Below, piece by piece: positions 8,001 through 13,553 of a stretch of DNA of 13,553 bases (the stretch's first letter is position 1; the number at the start of each line of letters is the position of its first letter). Source of the stretch: an uncultured Clostridia bacterium (GTDB lineage: Bacteria; Bacillota; Clostridia; Lachnospirales; CAG-274); contig CAJTVH010000065.1 in NCBI GenBank assembly GCA_910579745.1, forward strand, positions 1 through 13,553, given 5' to 3'. A program made the translations under genes and the position numbers. Below the pieces are notes generated by a model, which had not been told where the DNA came from, made no database searches, and saw nothing but the letters and a program-made list of their open reading frames with translations.

Positions 8001-8830
8001 GGATAGCTCGCTATAGTTTCTCTTGTATAATGCGTGTCGCCGTAATCATACTCAACCGTAACAGTGGCGTTTCTCATATTAAGGGCTTTGTAATAATTTG
8101 AGACACCGCTGTTTTTCTGTCCAAAGTCAAGATAAGTTTCCACAAAAGACTGATACGCTTTCTGAGTCTTGGGAGTTCCCAAAAATTTATTCTCAACCAA
8201 TTTGATAAGATTGTGCCTGTGCTGAACAGCCTCCGTCGATTTTCCGTTATCAACGTTTAACGCCATATTAGCGATACTTTTAAACGATGGATATTCACTT
8301 TGAAACTCCGAGTCCCCTATAACAGCTCCGTCGTCCCCTATAGCCGCTGGGGTTCCGTCGGCGTTCGCTCCCCTGTAATACTGCCAGGCGTCTTTTTTAG
8401 AGCCTCCCGTAGGTTCGTTTGTGGTCAGGTCTCTATAGGGAGACCCTGTCCATACGGTGTCCTCGTTAATTTGAATAACCTCTTTGTCAATACCTCCCAT
8501 AACGACAGCGGCCATTCTCCCGTTTCCAATAGGATAGCCGTGAGTCCACAAAAACTCATACTCCGCCCATTTTGTAAGATTATTGTCTGTCGGCTTTCCA
8601 TAAGGGTTCGGCCTGTCGGAAAGATCGCTTTTGCTAACATTTGGGCTCAGTCCCGCGAACCCTTCGTCAATCATCTGATTTGTCCACATAACATACTCAG
8701 GGTCAAAACTGTTGATTTTTTTCTCATAGTCGGAAAGCTCCTCACCGTTTACGGCAAAAGGGACGTACAAACTCATAGACCCGAAAGCCATAACAGCGCT
8801 TAAAGCTAAACCAATCGCTTTTTTCAGCAT
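5078..8830 (-). CDS. Secreted GH95 glycosidase (alpha-L-fucosidase family; alpha-L-galactosidase signature) with C-terminal extra modules
   Basis: Inverting exo-glycosidase that removes terminal alpha-L-fucose or alpha-L-galactose. Residues 1-30 are a signal peptide. The N-terminal beta-sandwich (about 80-380) carries the family motif GYPIGNGRMAAVVMGG. The (alpha/alpha)6 catalytic barrel spans about 465-890, followed by a beta domain to about 990. Matching the Bifidobacterium AfcA active site, Asn532 and Asn534 (TININTEMNYW), Glu673 (SPEQG, general acid) and Asp875 (FQIDCNYG) are all present. Thr530 takes the place of the AfcA substrate-contacting His419; Thr at this site is, to my recollection, found in a characterised GH95 alpha-L-galactosidase. 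Residues about 1001-1145 resemble a CBM6-like carbohydrate-binding module, and 1146-1250 form a small beta-rich domain ending in a pattern (KVMIWNDLDSIKPI) common in clostridial secreted enzymes. Its 1001-aa paralogue lacks both. AAGGAGG lies 7 nt before the ATG. The fucosidase/galactosidase choice is inference. Confidence 0.92.
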   Translation of the reverse strand: MLKKAIGLALSAVMAFGSMSLYVPFAVNGEELSDYEKKINSFDPEYVMWTNQMIDEGFAGLSPNVSKSDLSDRPNPYGKPTDNNLTKWAEYEFLWTHGYPIGNGRMAAVVMGGIDKEVIQINEDTVWTGSPYRDLTTNEPTGGSKKDAWQYYRGANADGTPAAIGDDGAVIGDSEFQSEYPSFKSIANMALNVDNGKSTEAVQHRHNLIKLVENKFLGTPKTQKAYQSFVETYLDFGQKNSGVSNYYKALNMRNATVTVEYDYGDTHYTRETIASYPDQTVATNIKSSGGELDFNAELHTYLENPVFEKVSDNQIKITAKVKDGKANEPGGLSAIKAEGRLYVEAPGSEVSVSPDNNKIIIKGGNEATVYIVGATNYVDYLTLDDKKPNADCERYISKILNKNYQQIKTAHENDYKALFERSYITLENTKAFKSEGIPTEKRVRKDVNGKSGFSVAAGNSVADGNKNGVHSTIEDGDNKIAILDFNYGKYLMIAGSRDQDTSKGIPMSQPLNLTGKWNSALGPSWNGKYTININTEMNYWLAQPLNLPECEKPLLDSLIKLAESGSITAREHYAIYNSRGDNSYKEGDPWVMHHNYDLWRGTQPIDNATAGVWPTGGAWLLDHAWQYYLYNHDKEYLAKFYPIMKGASDFFTQFLVVDPKTGYLVTAASCSPEQGSVQPGPAMDTQLIRNLYNATIQAAEILGKTSEDATLIAKMKEQLPAGDYLSDEAGKIAPNLIDGNGYIKEWARGDVTFDLSSGTTWTVTDPFTNQQIGYKEHSATNSNGHRHCSHLWEFFPGTHISAYSDDENERNIFEAYQKTVTARGAGDGKGWGLAWRTALSARALDGESAYARIEQLLRMRTSPNMFGQHPNFQIDCNYGMTAGITEMLMQSHDGVINILPAIPERWGAGQFKGFKARGDIEVGAKWKGGIPTRVDIKAAKSGQIKVRNPYMGTAMVKDADGNEVSSELESDNKVIMFNAESGVEYNIVGFGEIPQEEGTRIETWTKADVDAGDFFNDGGGQVPKPNGKGGIGTLLNNYCSSYTQKGEPVGFSYKDCVLDDLTKLTIKMNVRPADVTISVRRDSKDGEEIASVTAAKVGAADIDIPIKENANLKGTTKLFVVFTAKNETTTDKYIGDVEYLKGERTVTFVNSDILKVQKDGEAYIKNAISAGDYTFEVDFGKLQEIEKATFIVAYYDDNNTLISDTKKEITKTDNKVDVTVTPENAKYTMKVMIWNDLDSIKPIRAVKEFV

Positions 8831-8850
8831 ATAAAAACCTCCTTAAATAT

Positions 8851-8888
8851 CAATTCTTAAAATTTTCAGCGCAGCGGCAAAAGAATTG
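8851..8888 (-). other. Possible stem-loop in the leader of the 1250-aa GH95 gene
   Basis: CAATTCTT (8888-8881 read on the minus strand) can pair with AAGAATTG (8858-8851), enclosing a 22-nt loop that contains a short GC-rich segment (GCCGCTGCGC). The stem ends only a few bases upstream of the AAGGAGG ribosome binding site, so it could influence translation. The stem is 8 bp and AT-rich; I see no match to a known riboswitch. Confidence 0.25.
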
Positions 8889-8986
8889 CTTGATATATAA
8901 AAATTTATCAATATTATCATCTCATTCTTTTAGCAGACCCGCGCGATAACCTCCGTATACCGTTTAACAAATCTTTTGGGTTACGC

Positions 8987-9014
8987 TTTATCTGACTAAA
9001 AAATCTTTTGTCAA
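8987..9014 (-). promoter_or_regulatory. Probable sigma-A promoter for the 1250-aa GH95 gene and downstream pectin methylesterase
   Basis: On the minus strand TTGACA (9014-9009) is followed after 16 nt by GATAAA (8992-8987), a perfect -35 with a 4-of-6 -10. The predicted leader is about 150 nt. A perfect 10-bp palindrome, CGTTATAACG (9016-9025), lies immediately upstream of the -35 box and could be an activator site. The gap (8831-9123) has no convincing terminator after the upstream GH95 gene and no copy of the GAAACGTTTC operator, so this pair of genes may have both read-through and independent transcription. Confidence 0.5.
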
Positions 9015-9123
9015 TCGTTATAACGTAAGTTATTGAACAAAGGTCTATTGTTCCGCGATAAATAATATTTTAAAAATATGTTAAATATATTTAAAATCAT
9101 GTTTAGAAAAACTAAGCGTAAAT

Positions 9124-12100
9124 TTATAAAATAGTATACGTCTCTCCTTTGGAAACGTTAAACGTAATAATATCAAATCCCTTTACGCTGTCTTTAACCT
9201 CGTATTTAACATTGTTATCCTTTGAGTTTTTAATAATTTTCCCCTCAAGAAATTTTCCTCTCAGTATAACATTTCCGTCTTTTGGGCTTTCAATCACAAC
9301 CTTTTTAGATACTCCGTCCTCCCAGTCCACAGAAACCTCAAAACCTCCAGCGGTCTTAAATCCCTTAAAACTTCCTTTCCCCCATTTCTCAGGAAGAGCC
9401 GGAAGCAAAGTAATTCCCCCGTCATGACTTTGTATAAGCATTTCCGCTATACCGTTCGCTATGCCGTAATTCCCGTCAATCTGAAAATTTGGGTGCTGGT
9501 CAAACATATTTGGGGAAAGCCTTTTGGTAAGCAAAGTCTCAACCATATTATAAGCGCCGTCACCGTCTAAGCATCTGGCGAGTAAATTGGTCCTCCACGC
9601 CAGCCCCCAGCCCTGACCAGCTTTTCCTTTGGCTTTAGCTGTTTTCTCAAAAGCGTTAAAAATTTCTATTTCTTCCGGATTTTGAGTAAAAGCGCTTAAA
9701 TTACTTCCTGGAAATAACTCCCAAAGATGAGAACAATGCTTGTGGCTGTCGTTGTTTACGGCTCCATGGTATTTCATGTCATAAGTTTTCTCTACAATTT
9801 TATTTCCGTCTTTGTCAAGGACAAAAGAACCGTCATCGTTTCTTTTGTATTCTTTTAAAGTCCATGACGGCAAAACGTCTGATTTTACCTTTTGAAGGTC
9901 GTATGAAACGTCGCCTCTCGTCCATTCCTTAATAAATCCGCCCTCGTCCGTTAAATTTGGGGCTATCTTAGCCGAACCGTTCGTTCCGTTAAGCTGGTCT
10001 GAAATCTTGTCAAAAAGCTCTTTGTCAGAATCATCTTTTAAAACGTCCCTCGCCTTAACGGTTATTTCATAAAGATTTCTTATAAGCTGACAGTCCATAG
10101 CGGGACCAGGCTGAATACCCCCATGTTCAGGCGATACAGACGCGGCCGTGACAAGATAGCCGGTTTTGGGATCTGTAACTAAAAATTCGGTAAAAAACTT
10201 GCATGCGCCTTTCATAATCGGATAAAATTCTGAGAGATAAGCCTCCTCCTCGTTGAACTCGTAATATTTCCATACATGGTCTAAAAGCCACGCCCCGCCT
10301 ACTGGCCAAACCCCCGCCGTGGCGTTGTCTATAGGCTGCGTTCCTTTCCAAATATCAAAATTGTGGTGCAGCACCCACGGGTCGCCGGGTTCATAAACCC
10401 CGTCGTCGTCCGTAATGGCGTATTGTTCCCTTGCCGTGGCGTAACCGGATTTGGCGAGGTCTTTAATAGCCTCAAGAAGCGTTTTCTCACATTCGCCTAA
10501 ATTGGTAACCTGAGCGAGCCAGTAATTCATCTCCGTATTTATGTTTATTGTAAATTTGCCGTTCCACGACGGACTGTTAGTGGAATTCCATATTCCCTGC
10601 AAGTTAAGGGGCTGCCCGTTTTCTCTTGATCCGGAAATCATAAGGTATCTGCCGAAATTGAAAATTAAAGTAGCCAGCGAGTTATCCCCCTCTGAAAAGG
10701 TTGAGCGCAAATCTTTGTTTCCGTCGTCCAAACAGTATCCGCTTGTCCCGTCCAAAAGAGGAACCCTGCTTCTGTCCTGAGTTTGAATTTCGCCAAAATC
10801 TTTATTCACACTGTTTTCAATAGTCAAATCGGATTTGTCAAACAAAGCTTTATAATCCTTAATATGAGAATCTCTCATATTGTCATAGCTTTTTTCTGAA
10901 ACGTTTTTTGAGTATCCGTCGCAATCCCTTTCCGGTTTTGAGTCGTCAAGAGTTGTGAAATCCACATAATTCGTCGCGCCCACGACATATACATAAGCGT
11001 TTGTGCCCTTTGAGACGTTAATCGACTTAAAATCATCGCTTACGGAAATCTCAGCGTCGTCTGAATCCACAATAAGCCTCGCCTCAAATTTGATCTTACT
11101 TTCGTTTCCCACTTCCCCATCTTTGTTTCCATCCTTAACTTTCGCCGTAAGAGCGATCTCATTGTCCGATATTTTTCTCCACTCAGGGGCGCAGTCATCT
11201 TCCTGATGAAATGTATGAAGCTCGGCGTTAAAATTAAGTCCTCCGCTTTGGTCGGCAAAAATTTTAGTAGCTACCGTCTGGTCCGGAAAACTAGCGAAAC
11301 TTTCTCTTGTATAATGTACATTGTCATAATCATACTCAACAGTGGCGATAGCGTCGCTCATATCAAGCCTTTTGTTATAATTTAAAACGCCGTCGTTTTT
11401 CTGCCCGAAATCGAGCCACACCTCAACAAAAGATTGATACGCCTTTTGCTTAACAGGCTCCCCCAAAAATTTACTCTCCACAAGACAATCAAGATTTTTT
11501 CTGTCCTCAACGGCTTTTTCGGCTTTTTCCTCAAAACTTCTCATACTTTCATCGTTGCCGTTCTCAAATTTAAGATAAGGGGTATTGTCAATATTTAACG
11601 CCTCATATGAGACTGTGCCTTCCTTTGTTCCTATTTTCTCAGGATTTCCGTTATCATCCTCTCCTCTGTATACCTTCCAGCCGTCTTTTCTGGAACCTCC
11701 CGTAATCTCGCCGTCCTTATCCACATAAGGAGACCCCGTCCATACGGTACTTTCATTAACCTGAATCACTTCTTTGTCAATTCCGCCCATAACAACGGCA
11801 CCAAGCCTTCCATTGCCGATAGGAACGCCTTTTGTCCAAAGATACTCGTAATAATCGGAATTGTTAAAGACATTCGCTTCTCCTTTTGATTTATAAGGAT
11901 TTTGAATTGTATTTCCGTCTTTATCCTTATATATCTCCTTTCTGTCGATGTTAGGATTCATTTTCCAGAATCCCTCCTCAATAGGAGAATTAAAATAGAT
12001 AACCTTTTCGCTGTCAAAGCTTCTCATATTTTTTTGTTCCCCCGCCAAAACGTTAAAACCGTTTAAAACAGTAAAACTCAATATCATCACCAAACTCCCG

Positions 12101-12129
12101 CAAACGCTTTTTAAAATCTTTCTTTTCAC
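9124..12129 (-). CDS. Secreted GH95 glycosidase (alpha-L-fucosidase family; alpha-L-galactosidase signature), compact form
   Basis: Paralogue of the next gene downstream, 1001 aa, acting outside the cell on terminal alpha-L-linked sugars of plant glycans. Residues 1-30 are a signal peptide. The N-terminal beta-sandwich (about 85-400) has GVPIGNGRLGAVVMGG, the (alpha/alpha)6 barrel runs about 470-900, and the protein ends after the usual C-terminal beta domain with no added modules. Active-site equivalents of Bifidobacterium AfcA are Asn529 and Asn531 (TININTEMNYW), Glu668 (SPEHG) and Asp885 (FQIDGNYG). Thr527 occupies the site of AfcA His419, as in the paralogue. An inserted loop at about 745-785 (near RNDDGSFVLDKDG) is shorter in the paralogue. 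The start is GTG at 12129, placed by an AAGGAGG 8 nt upstream. It is the first gene behind a LacI-type operator, so it is the best candidate for direct control by the adjacent regulator. Family assignment is firm; substrate is inferred. Confidence 0.92.
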   Translation of the reverse strand: MKRKILKSVCGSLVMILSFTVLNGFNVLAGEQKNMRSFDSEKVIYFNSPIEEGFWKMNPNIDRKEIYKDKDGNTIQNPYKSKGEANVFNNSDYYEYLWTKGVPIGNGRLGAVVMGGIDKEVIQVNESTVWTGSPYVDKDGEITGGSRKDGWKVYRGEDDNGNPEKIGTKEGTVSYEALNIDNTPYLKFENGNDESMRSFEEKAEKAVEDRKNLDCLVESKFLGEPVKQKAYQSFVEVWLDFGQKNDGVLNYNKRLDMSDAIATVEYDYDNVHYTRESFASFPDQTVATKIFADQSGGLNFNAELHTFHQEDDCAPEWRKISDNEIALTAKVKDGNKDGEVGNESKIKFEARLIVDSDDAEISVSDDFKSINVSKGTNAYVYVVGATNYVDFTTLDDSKPERDCDGYSKNVSEKSYDNMRDSHIKDYKALFDKSDLTIENSVNKDFGEIQTQDRSRVPLLDGTSGYCLDDGNKDLRSTFSEGDNSLATLIFNFGRYLMISGSRENGQPLNLQGIWNSTNSPSWNGKFTININTEMNYWLAQVTNLGECEKTLLEAIKDLAKSGYATAREQYAITDDDGVYEPGDPWVLHHNFDIWKGTQPIDNATAGVWPVGGAWLLDHVWKYYEFNEEEAYLSEFYPIMKGACKFFTEFLVTDPKTGYLVTAASVSPEHGGIQPGPAMDCQLIRNLYEITVKARDVLKDDSDKELFDKISDQLNGTNGSAKIAPNLTDEGGFIKEWTRGDVSYDLQKVKSDVLPSWTLKEYKRNDDGSFVLDKDGNKIVEKTYDMKYHGAVNNDSHKHCSHLWELFPGSNLSAFTQNPEEIEIFNAFEKTAKAKGKAGQGWGLAWRTNLLARCLDGDGAYNMVETLLTKRLSPNMFDQHPNFQIDGNYGIANGIAEMLIQSHDGGITLLPALPEKWGKGSFKGFKTAGGFEVSVDWEDGVSKKVVIESPKDGNVILRGKFLEGKIIKNSKDNNVKYEVKDSVKGFDIITFNVSKGETYTIL

Positions 12130-12137
12130 AAAACCGT

Positions 12138-12144
12138 CCTCCTT
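12138..12144 (-). promoter_or_regulatory. Ribosome binding site that fixes a GTG start
   Basis: AAGGAGG on the minus strand ends 8 nt before GTG at 12129-12127. The GTG opens a normal signal peptide (Lys-Arg-Lys followed by a hydrophobic core), so the non-ATG start is well supported. Confidence 0.85.
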
Positions 12145-12147
12145 TTT

Positions 12148-12161
12148 TAGAAACGTTTCTA
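12148..12161. promoter_or_regulatory. LacI/CcpA-type operator in front of the compact GH95 gene
   Basis: TAGAAACGTTTCTA is a perfect 14-bp palindrome with the central CG typical of LacI-family sites, 18 nt before the start codon. Sixteen bases of it and its flank (GAAACGTTTCTATTTT, plus strand) recur in front of the lacI-type gene. It lies between any possible promoter and the ribosome binding site, so a bound repressor would block transcription. It also resembles a catabolite-responsive element, with two mismatches, so CcpA binding is an alternative. The promoter upstream of it is weak by eye; TTCAGA-18-TATTTT is the nearest candidate. Confidence 0.72.
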
Positions 12162-12176
12162 TTTTGTTTGATAAAA

Positions 12177-12218
12177 TAAGACTTCTTTACAGCATGTCTG
12201 AAAACCAAAAAAGTCTTA
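12177..12218 (-). terminator. Terminator-like hairpin between the lacI-type gene and the compact GH95 gene
   Basis: On the minus strand TAAGACTTTTTT pairs with AAAGAAGTCTTA (12 bp including one G-U), with an 18-nt loop, and is followed by TTTTAT. It is positioned to end transcripts from the regulator gene before the operator and the GH95 gene. The T-tract is short, so leakage is likely. It overlaps the place where a GH95 promoter would be expected. Confidence 0.5.
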
Positions 12219-12463
12219 ATAATTTATTCATGTGGTTCATTATATTTTATAGTCAATAAATTTAAAAATAAATAAATTCAGCGGTTAAAAATCATTTTCA
12301 CACTGTATCAGTCATCCGCCACAAAGTTTCGCTTTCCTACCTCTTACGCGTACAAGTCAGCTGAAATACGCGTGTCATTCTCTCCGTCGTCTCACGAAAA
12401 TAATTTTTATCTCTCCTCATTTTATTCAATTTTCAAGTTCATTGACCGCGACAGCTTTTTTTC
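12219..12463. other. Gap after the lacI-type gene: no gene seen
   Basis: This 245-bp stretch shows no protein-coding feature with a ribosome binding site. Its only distinct structure is the ACGCGT/CAGCTG palindrome listed separately. A weak promoter-like TATAAT occurs on the minus strand near 12244-12239 without a good -35. The part next to the gene (12422-12463) reads as a 13-codon open continuation of the regulator past its stop codon (see findings). Confidence 0.5.
12346..12373. repeat. Compound palindrome ACGCGTA - TCAGCTGA - TACGCGT
   Basis: Two ACGCGT sites (each itself palindromic) form inverted arms ACGCGTA and TACGCGT around a central perfect 8-bp palindrome TCAGCTGA, offset by only two bases from full symmetry. 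It is GC-rich compared with its surroundings. It has no T-tract on either side, so it is not a terminator. A protein-binding site or the scar of a small element are both possible. Confidence 0.4.
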
Positions 12464-13243
12464 TTACCTTATAACTATGTTTTTTATCTCCATATTGGGA
12501 TTTGATATTCTCTCAAGCAAAAGATTGGCGGCCCTTTTCCCTATCTCCTCGATAGGCTGCTCAATAAATGTGAAAGGATTATCTAAAAGCCATGGAAACT
12601 CAATTCCGTCAAACCCAATAATATATATTTTTCTGTCGCTTCCATTAAGAGCTTTAAGTCCTCCGACCAGCTGCTCGTAATTTGATATAAAAACAGCTTC
12701 TGTATCGCTGTTTTCAAGAACCTTTCTCATAGCGTCAAATCCCCCGTTTATATCATAATCGGCGGAAACGGAAAATCCGCGCTCAATATTATTTTTCTTT
12801 AAGGCTCTGTAAAAACCTTTTTTTCTTTCCTCGGCGTTTGATACATTCTCAGGTCCCTCAATAATAGCGAATTTTTTAAATCCAAGTTTTACAACCTCGC
12901 TCATTTTCTCATATACTATTGTTTCGTTGTCAACAGTGACAGAATCAAAAATATTTTTATCAAGAAGTCTGTCTACCAATATGCACGCGGTATCCCCAAC
13001 AATGTTTTTAATCTTTTGAGAATTTCTCGCCACAGGCATAATAACAATTCCGTCCACCATTCTTTTTTTCATATCTGTTATTTTTTCTCTCTGTAATTTC
13101 TCATCTCCCCCGCATCCCGCCACGATAACGCTATATCCAGCTTTTGAGACCACATTCTCAATATTCTCAATAACTTTCATACTAAACATATTCGCGAGAG
13201 TATGCACAATAACCCCTATTGTCATCGTTTTCTGAGTTTTCAT
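12464..13243 (-). CDS. LacI-family effector-binding domain fragment (259 aa open frame)
   Basis: This is the part of the broken regulator that stays open. From ATG at 13243 it begins at MKTQKT, the end of the hinge helix, and contains both lobes of the sugar-binding, dimerising core but no DNA-binding domain. The ATG has no ribosome binding site of its own; it is only 17 nt beyond the stop of the HTH fragment, so re-initiation by coupled translation is conceivable. If made, it could bind ligand but not DNA alone. Confidence 0.6.
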   Translation of the reverse strand: MKTQKTMTIGVIVHTLANMFSMKVIENIENVVSKAGYSVIVAGCGGDEKLQREKITDMKKRMVDGIVIMPVARNSQKIKNIVGDTACILVDRLLDKNIFDSVTVDNETIVYEKMSEVVKLGFKKFAIIEGPENVSNAEERKKGFYRALKKNNIERGFSVSADYDINGGFDAMRKVLENSDTEAVFISNYEQLVGGLKALNGSDRKIYIIGFDGIEFPWLLDNPFTFIEQPIEEIGKRAANLLLERISNPNMEIKNIVIR

Positions 13244-13260
13244 ACTTCTGGCGATAGCGT

Positions 13261-13401
13261 TTACCTATAGCCTAATTTTTTAACGGCGTCGTCAATTAAA
13301 ATCCTGTTTTTCGTTTTAACGGCTGCGTCGCCGTTGATATATCGGGAAACAGTACCTACGCCAACTCCCGCCTCTTTAGCAACGTCTTTTATAGTCACCA
13401 C
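13261..13401 (-). CDS. LacI-family HTH fragment (46 aa) upstream of the frameshift
   Basis: GTG at 13401, preceded by GAGAGGG 6 nt upstream, starts MVTIKDVAKEAGVGVG and carries the whole three-helix DNA-binding domain to LGYR before TAA. A second GTG follows directly, but the first gives the usual M-V-T-I-K start. Alone it lacks the hinge helix and dimerisation core, so specific operator binding is unlikely. Confidence 0.6.
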   Translation of the reverse strand: MVTIKDVAKEAGVGVGTVSRYINGDAAVKTKNRILIDDAVKKLGYR

Positions 13402-13417
13402 TTGAATCCCTCTCTTT

Positions 13418-13431
13418 TGGAAACGTTTCTA
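13418..13431. promoter_or_regulatory. LacI/CcpA-type operator in front of the regulator gene
   Basis: TGGAAACGTTTCTA, with a perfect GAAACGTTTC core, lies just downstream of the predicted transcription start and before the ribosome binding site. The 16-base string GAAACGTTTCTATTTT (plus strand) is shared with the operator of the compact GH95 gene, which is the usual signature of autoregulation. The site matches the CcpA cre consensus TGNAANCGNTTNCA at all defined positions but one, so global catabolite control is an alternative or additional reading. Confidence 0.75.
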
Positions 13432-13443
13432 TTTTATAATTAA

Positions 13444-13472
13444 ATTATACATCTTTAAATAATAATTGTCAA
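13444..13472 (-). promoter_or_regulatory. Consensus sigma-A promoter of the regulator gene
   Basis: On the minus strand TTGACA (13472-13467) and TATAAT (13449-13444) are separated by exactly 17 nt. Transcription should start near 13437, about 36 nt before the first GTG, and the operator sits a few bases downstream, suited to repression by blocking initiation or elongation. Confidence 0.82.
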
Positions 13473-13553
13473 CAATACACGGAAATCAATTTTAAAAAAA
13501 CTGTACAAAAATAGAAATTTATAGATAAAATATAGGTATGAATAAATTAATAG

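Larger units (their letters stand above)
12464..13401 (-). pseudogene. LacI/GalR-family transcriptional regulator, frameshifted between DNA-binding domain and hinge
   Basis: Sugar-responsive repressor of the LacI family, likely regulator of this locus. The first GTG (13401) opens VVTIKDVAKEAGVGVGTVSR, the typical N-terminal helix-turn-helix, and runs 46 residues to LGYR followed directly by TAA (13263-13261). The expected continuation is present in another frame: VNAIARSMKTQKT, the hinge helix, then the periplasmic-binding-protein-like effector domain (IGVIVHTLANMF ... IIGFDGIEFPWLL). Restoring one G (AGGTAAAC to AGGGTAAAC) joins the two into about 312 residues ending at NIVIR. Family members are usually 330-340 aa, and reading through the terminal TAA adds 13 codons (EKKLSRSMNLKIE). 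The -1 frame has a TAG just before the joint, so programmed slippage is unlikely. The choices are a recent pseudogene or a base-call error in a short G run. A consensus promoter and an operator lie upstream. Confidence 0.82.

Noticed and set aside
9060..9123. AT-rich palindrome (TTAAATATATTTAA) after the compact GH95 gene as a terminator
   Set aside because: It has no GC in the stem and no following T-tract; such palindromes are expected by chance in this base composition.
9146..9160. GGAAACGTT followed by AAACG inside the end of the compact GH95 gene, resembling the operator
   Set aside because: Only half of the palindrome is present and the bases are explained by the codons for FNVSKG; no promoter lies nearby.
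12337..12420. 27-codon open frame on the minus strand (ATG at 12420) after the regulator
   Set aside because: It has no ribosome binding site and no recognisable sequence; it is a chance frame in the gap.
13255..13275. Programmed -1 frameshifting joining the two halves of the regulator
   Set aside because: The -1 frame carries TAG immediately before the joint, the zero frame ends in TAA one codon later, and no slippery heptamer or downstream stem lies in that interval.
13538..13553. ATG AAT AAA TTA ATA at the right edge on the plus strand after TATAGG, a possible divergent gene start
   Set aside because: Only five codons are visible, the ribosome binding site is weak and the region is AT-rich; it cannot be supported from this window.

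Overview
The window looks like an AT-rich Bacillota genome, most likely a motile, plant-degrading or gut Clostridia (Lachnospiraceae-like). The grounds are strong AAGGAGG ribosome binding sites, consensus sigma-A promoters, long secreted glycan-active enzymes with Gram-positive signal peptides, a dockerin-like module, a chemoreceptor and LacI-type control. This is an inference from style; no marker gene fixes the genus. Every recognisable gene lies on the minus strand, so transcription runs from high to low coordinates.

In transcription order: (1) A LacI-family regulator (13401-12464) has a consensus promoter and a GAAACGTTTC operator just downstream. Its reading frame is broken exactly between the DNA-binding domain and the hinge helix. 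(2) A 333-bp gap follows, with a MluI-type palindrome, a terminator-like hairpin, and a second copy of the operator directly in front of the next gene. (3) A secreted GH95 glycosidase of 1001 aa (12129-9124) starts at GTG. (4) A 297-bp gap follows, with a probable promoter. (5) A second, paralogous secreted GH95 enzyme of 1250 aa (8830-5078) carries two extra C-terminal modules. (6) An 89-bp gap holds a stem-loop with no U-tract. (7) A 1147-aa secreted multidomain pectin methylesterase (4988-1545) contains an internal dockerin-like module and a 13-residue tandem-repeat linker; a strong bidirectional terminator follows it. (8) A 536-bp AT-rich gap contains a ~148-bp palindromic MITE-like element and a consensus promoter. 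(9) The N-terminal 336 residues of a methyl-accepting chemotaxis protein run off the left edge.

The enzymes form a coherent pectin-side-chain locus. The pectin methylesterase de-esterifies homogalacturonan. The two GH95 enzymes remove terminal alpha-L-sugars. Both carry Thr where characterised GH95 alpha-1,2-L-fucosidases have a substrate-contacting His, which points to alpha-L-galactosidase activity. L-galactose occurs in pectic rhamnogalacturonan II, so RG-II or a related L-Gal-capped polymer is a reasonable target. The shared operator says the LacI protein controlled itself and the first GH95 gene; the frameshift suggests that control is lost, or that the assembly has a one-base error.

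I found no RNA genes, CRISPR arrays, complete insertion sequences or phage genes. The most unusual items are the broken regulator with intact operators, the paired Thr-type GH95 enzymes, the internal dockerin of the pectin methylesterase, and the palindromic element.
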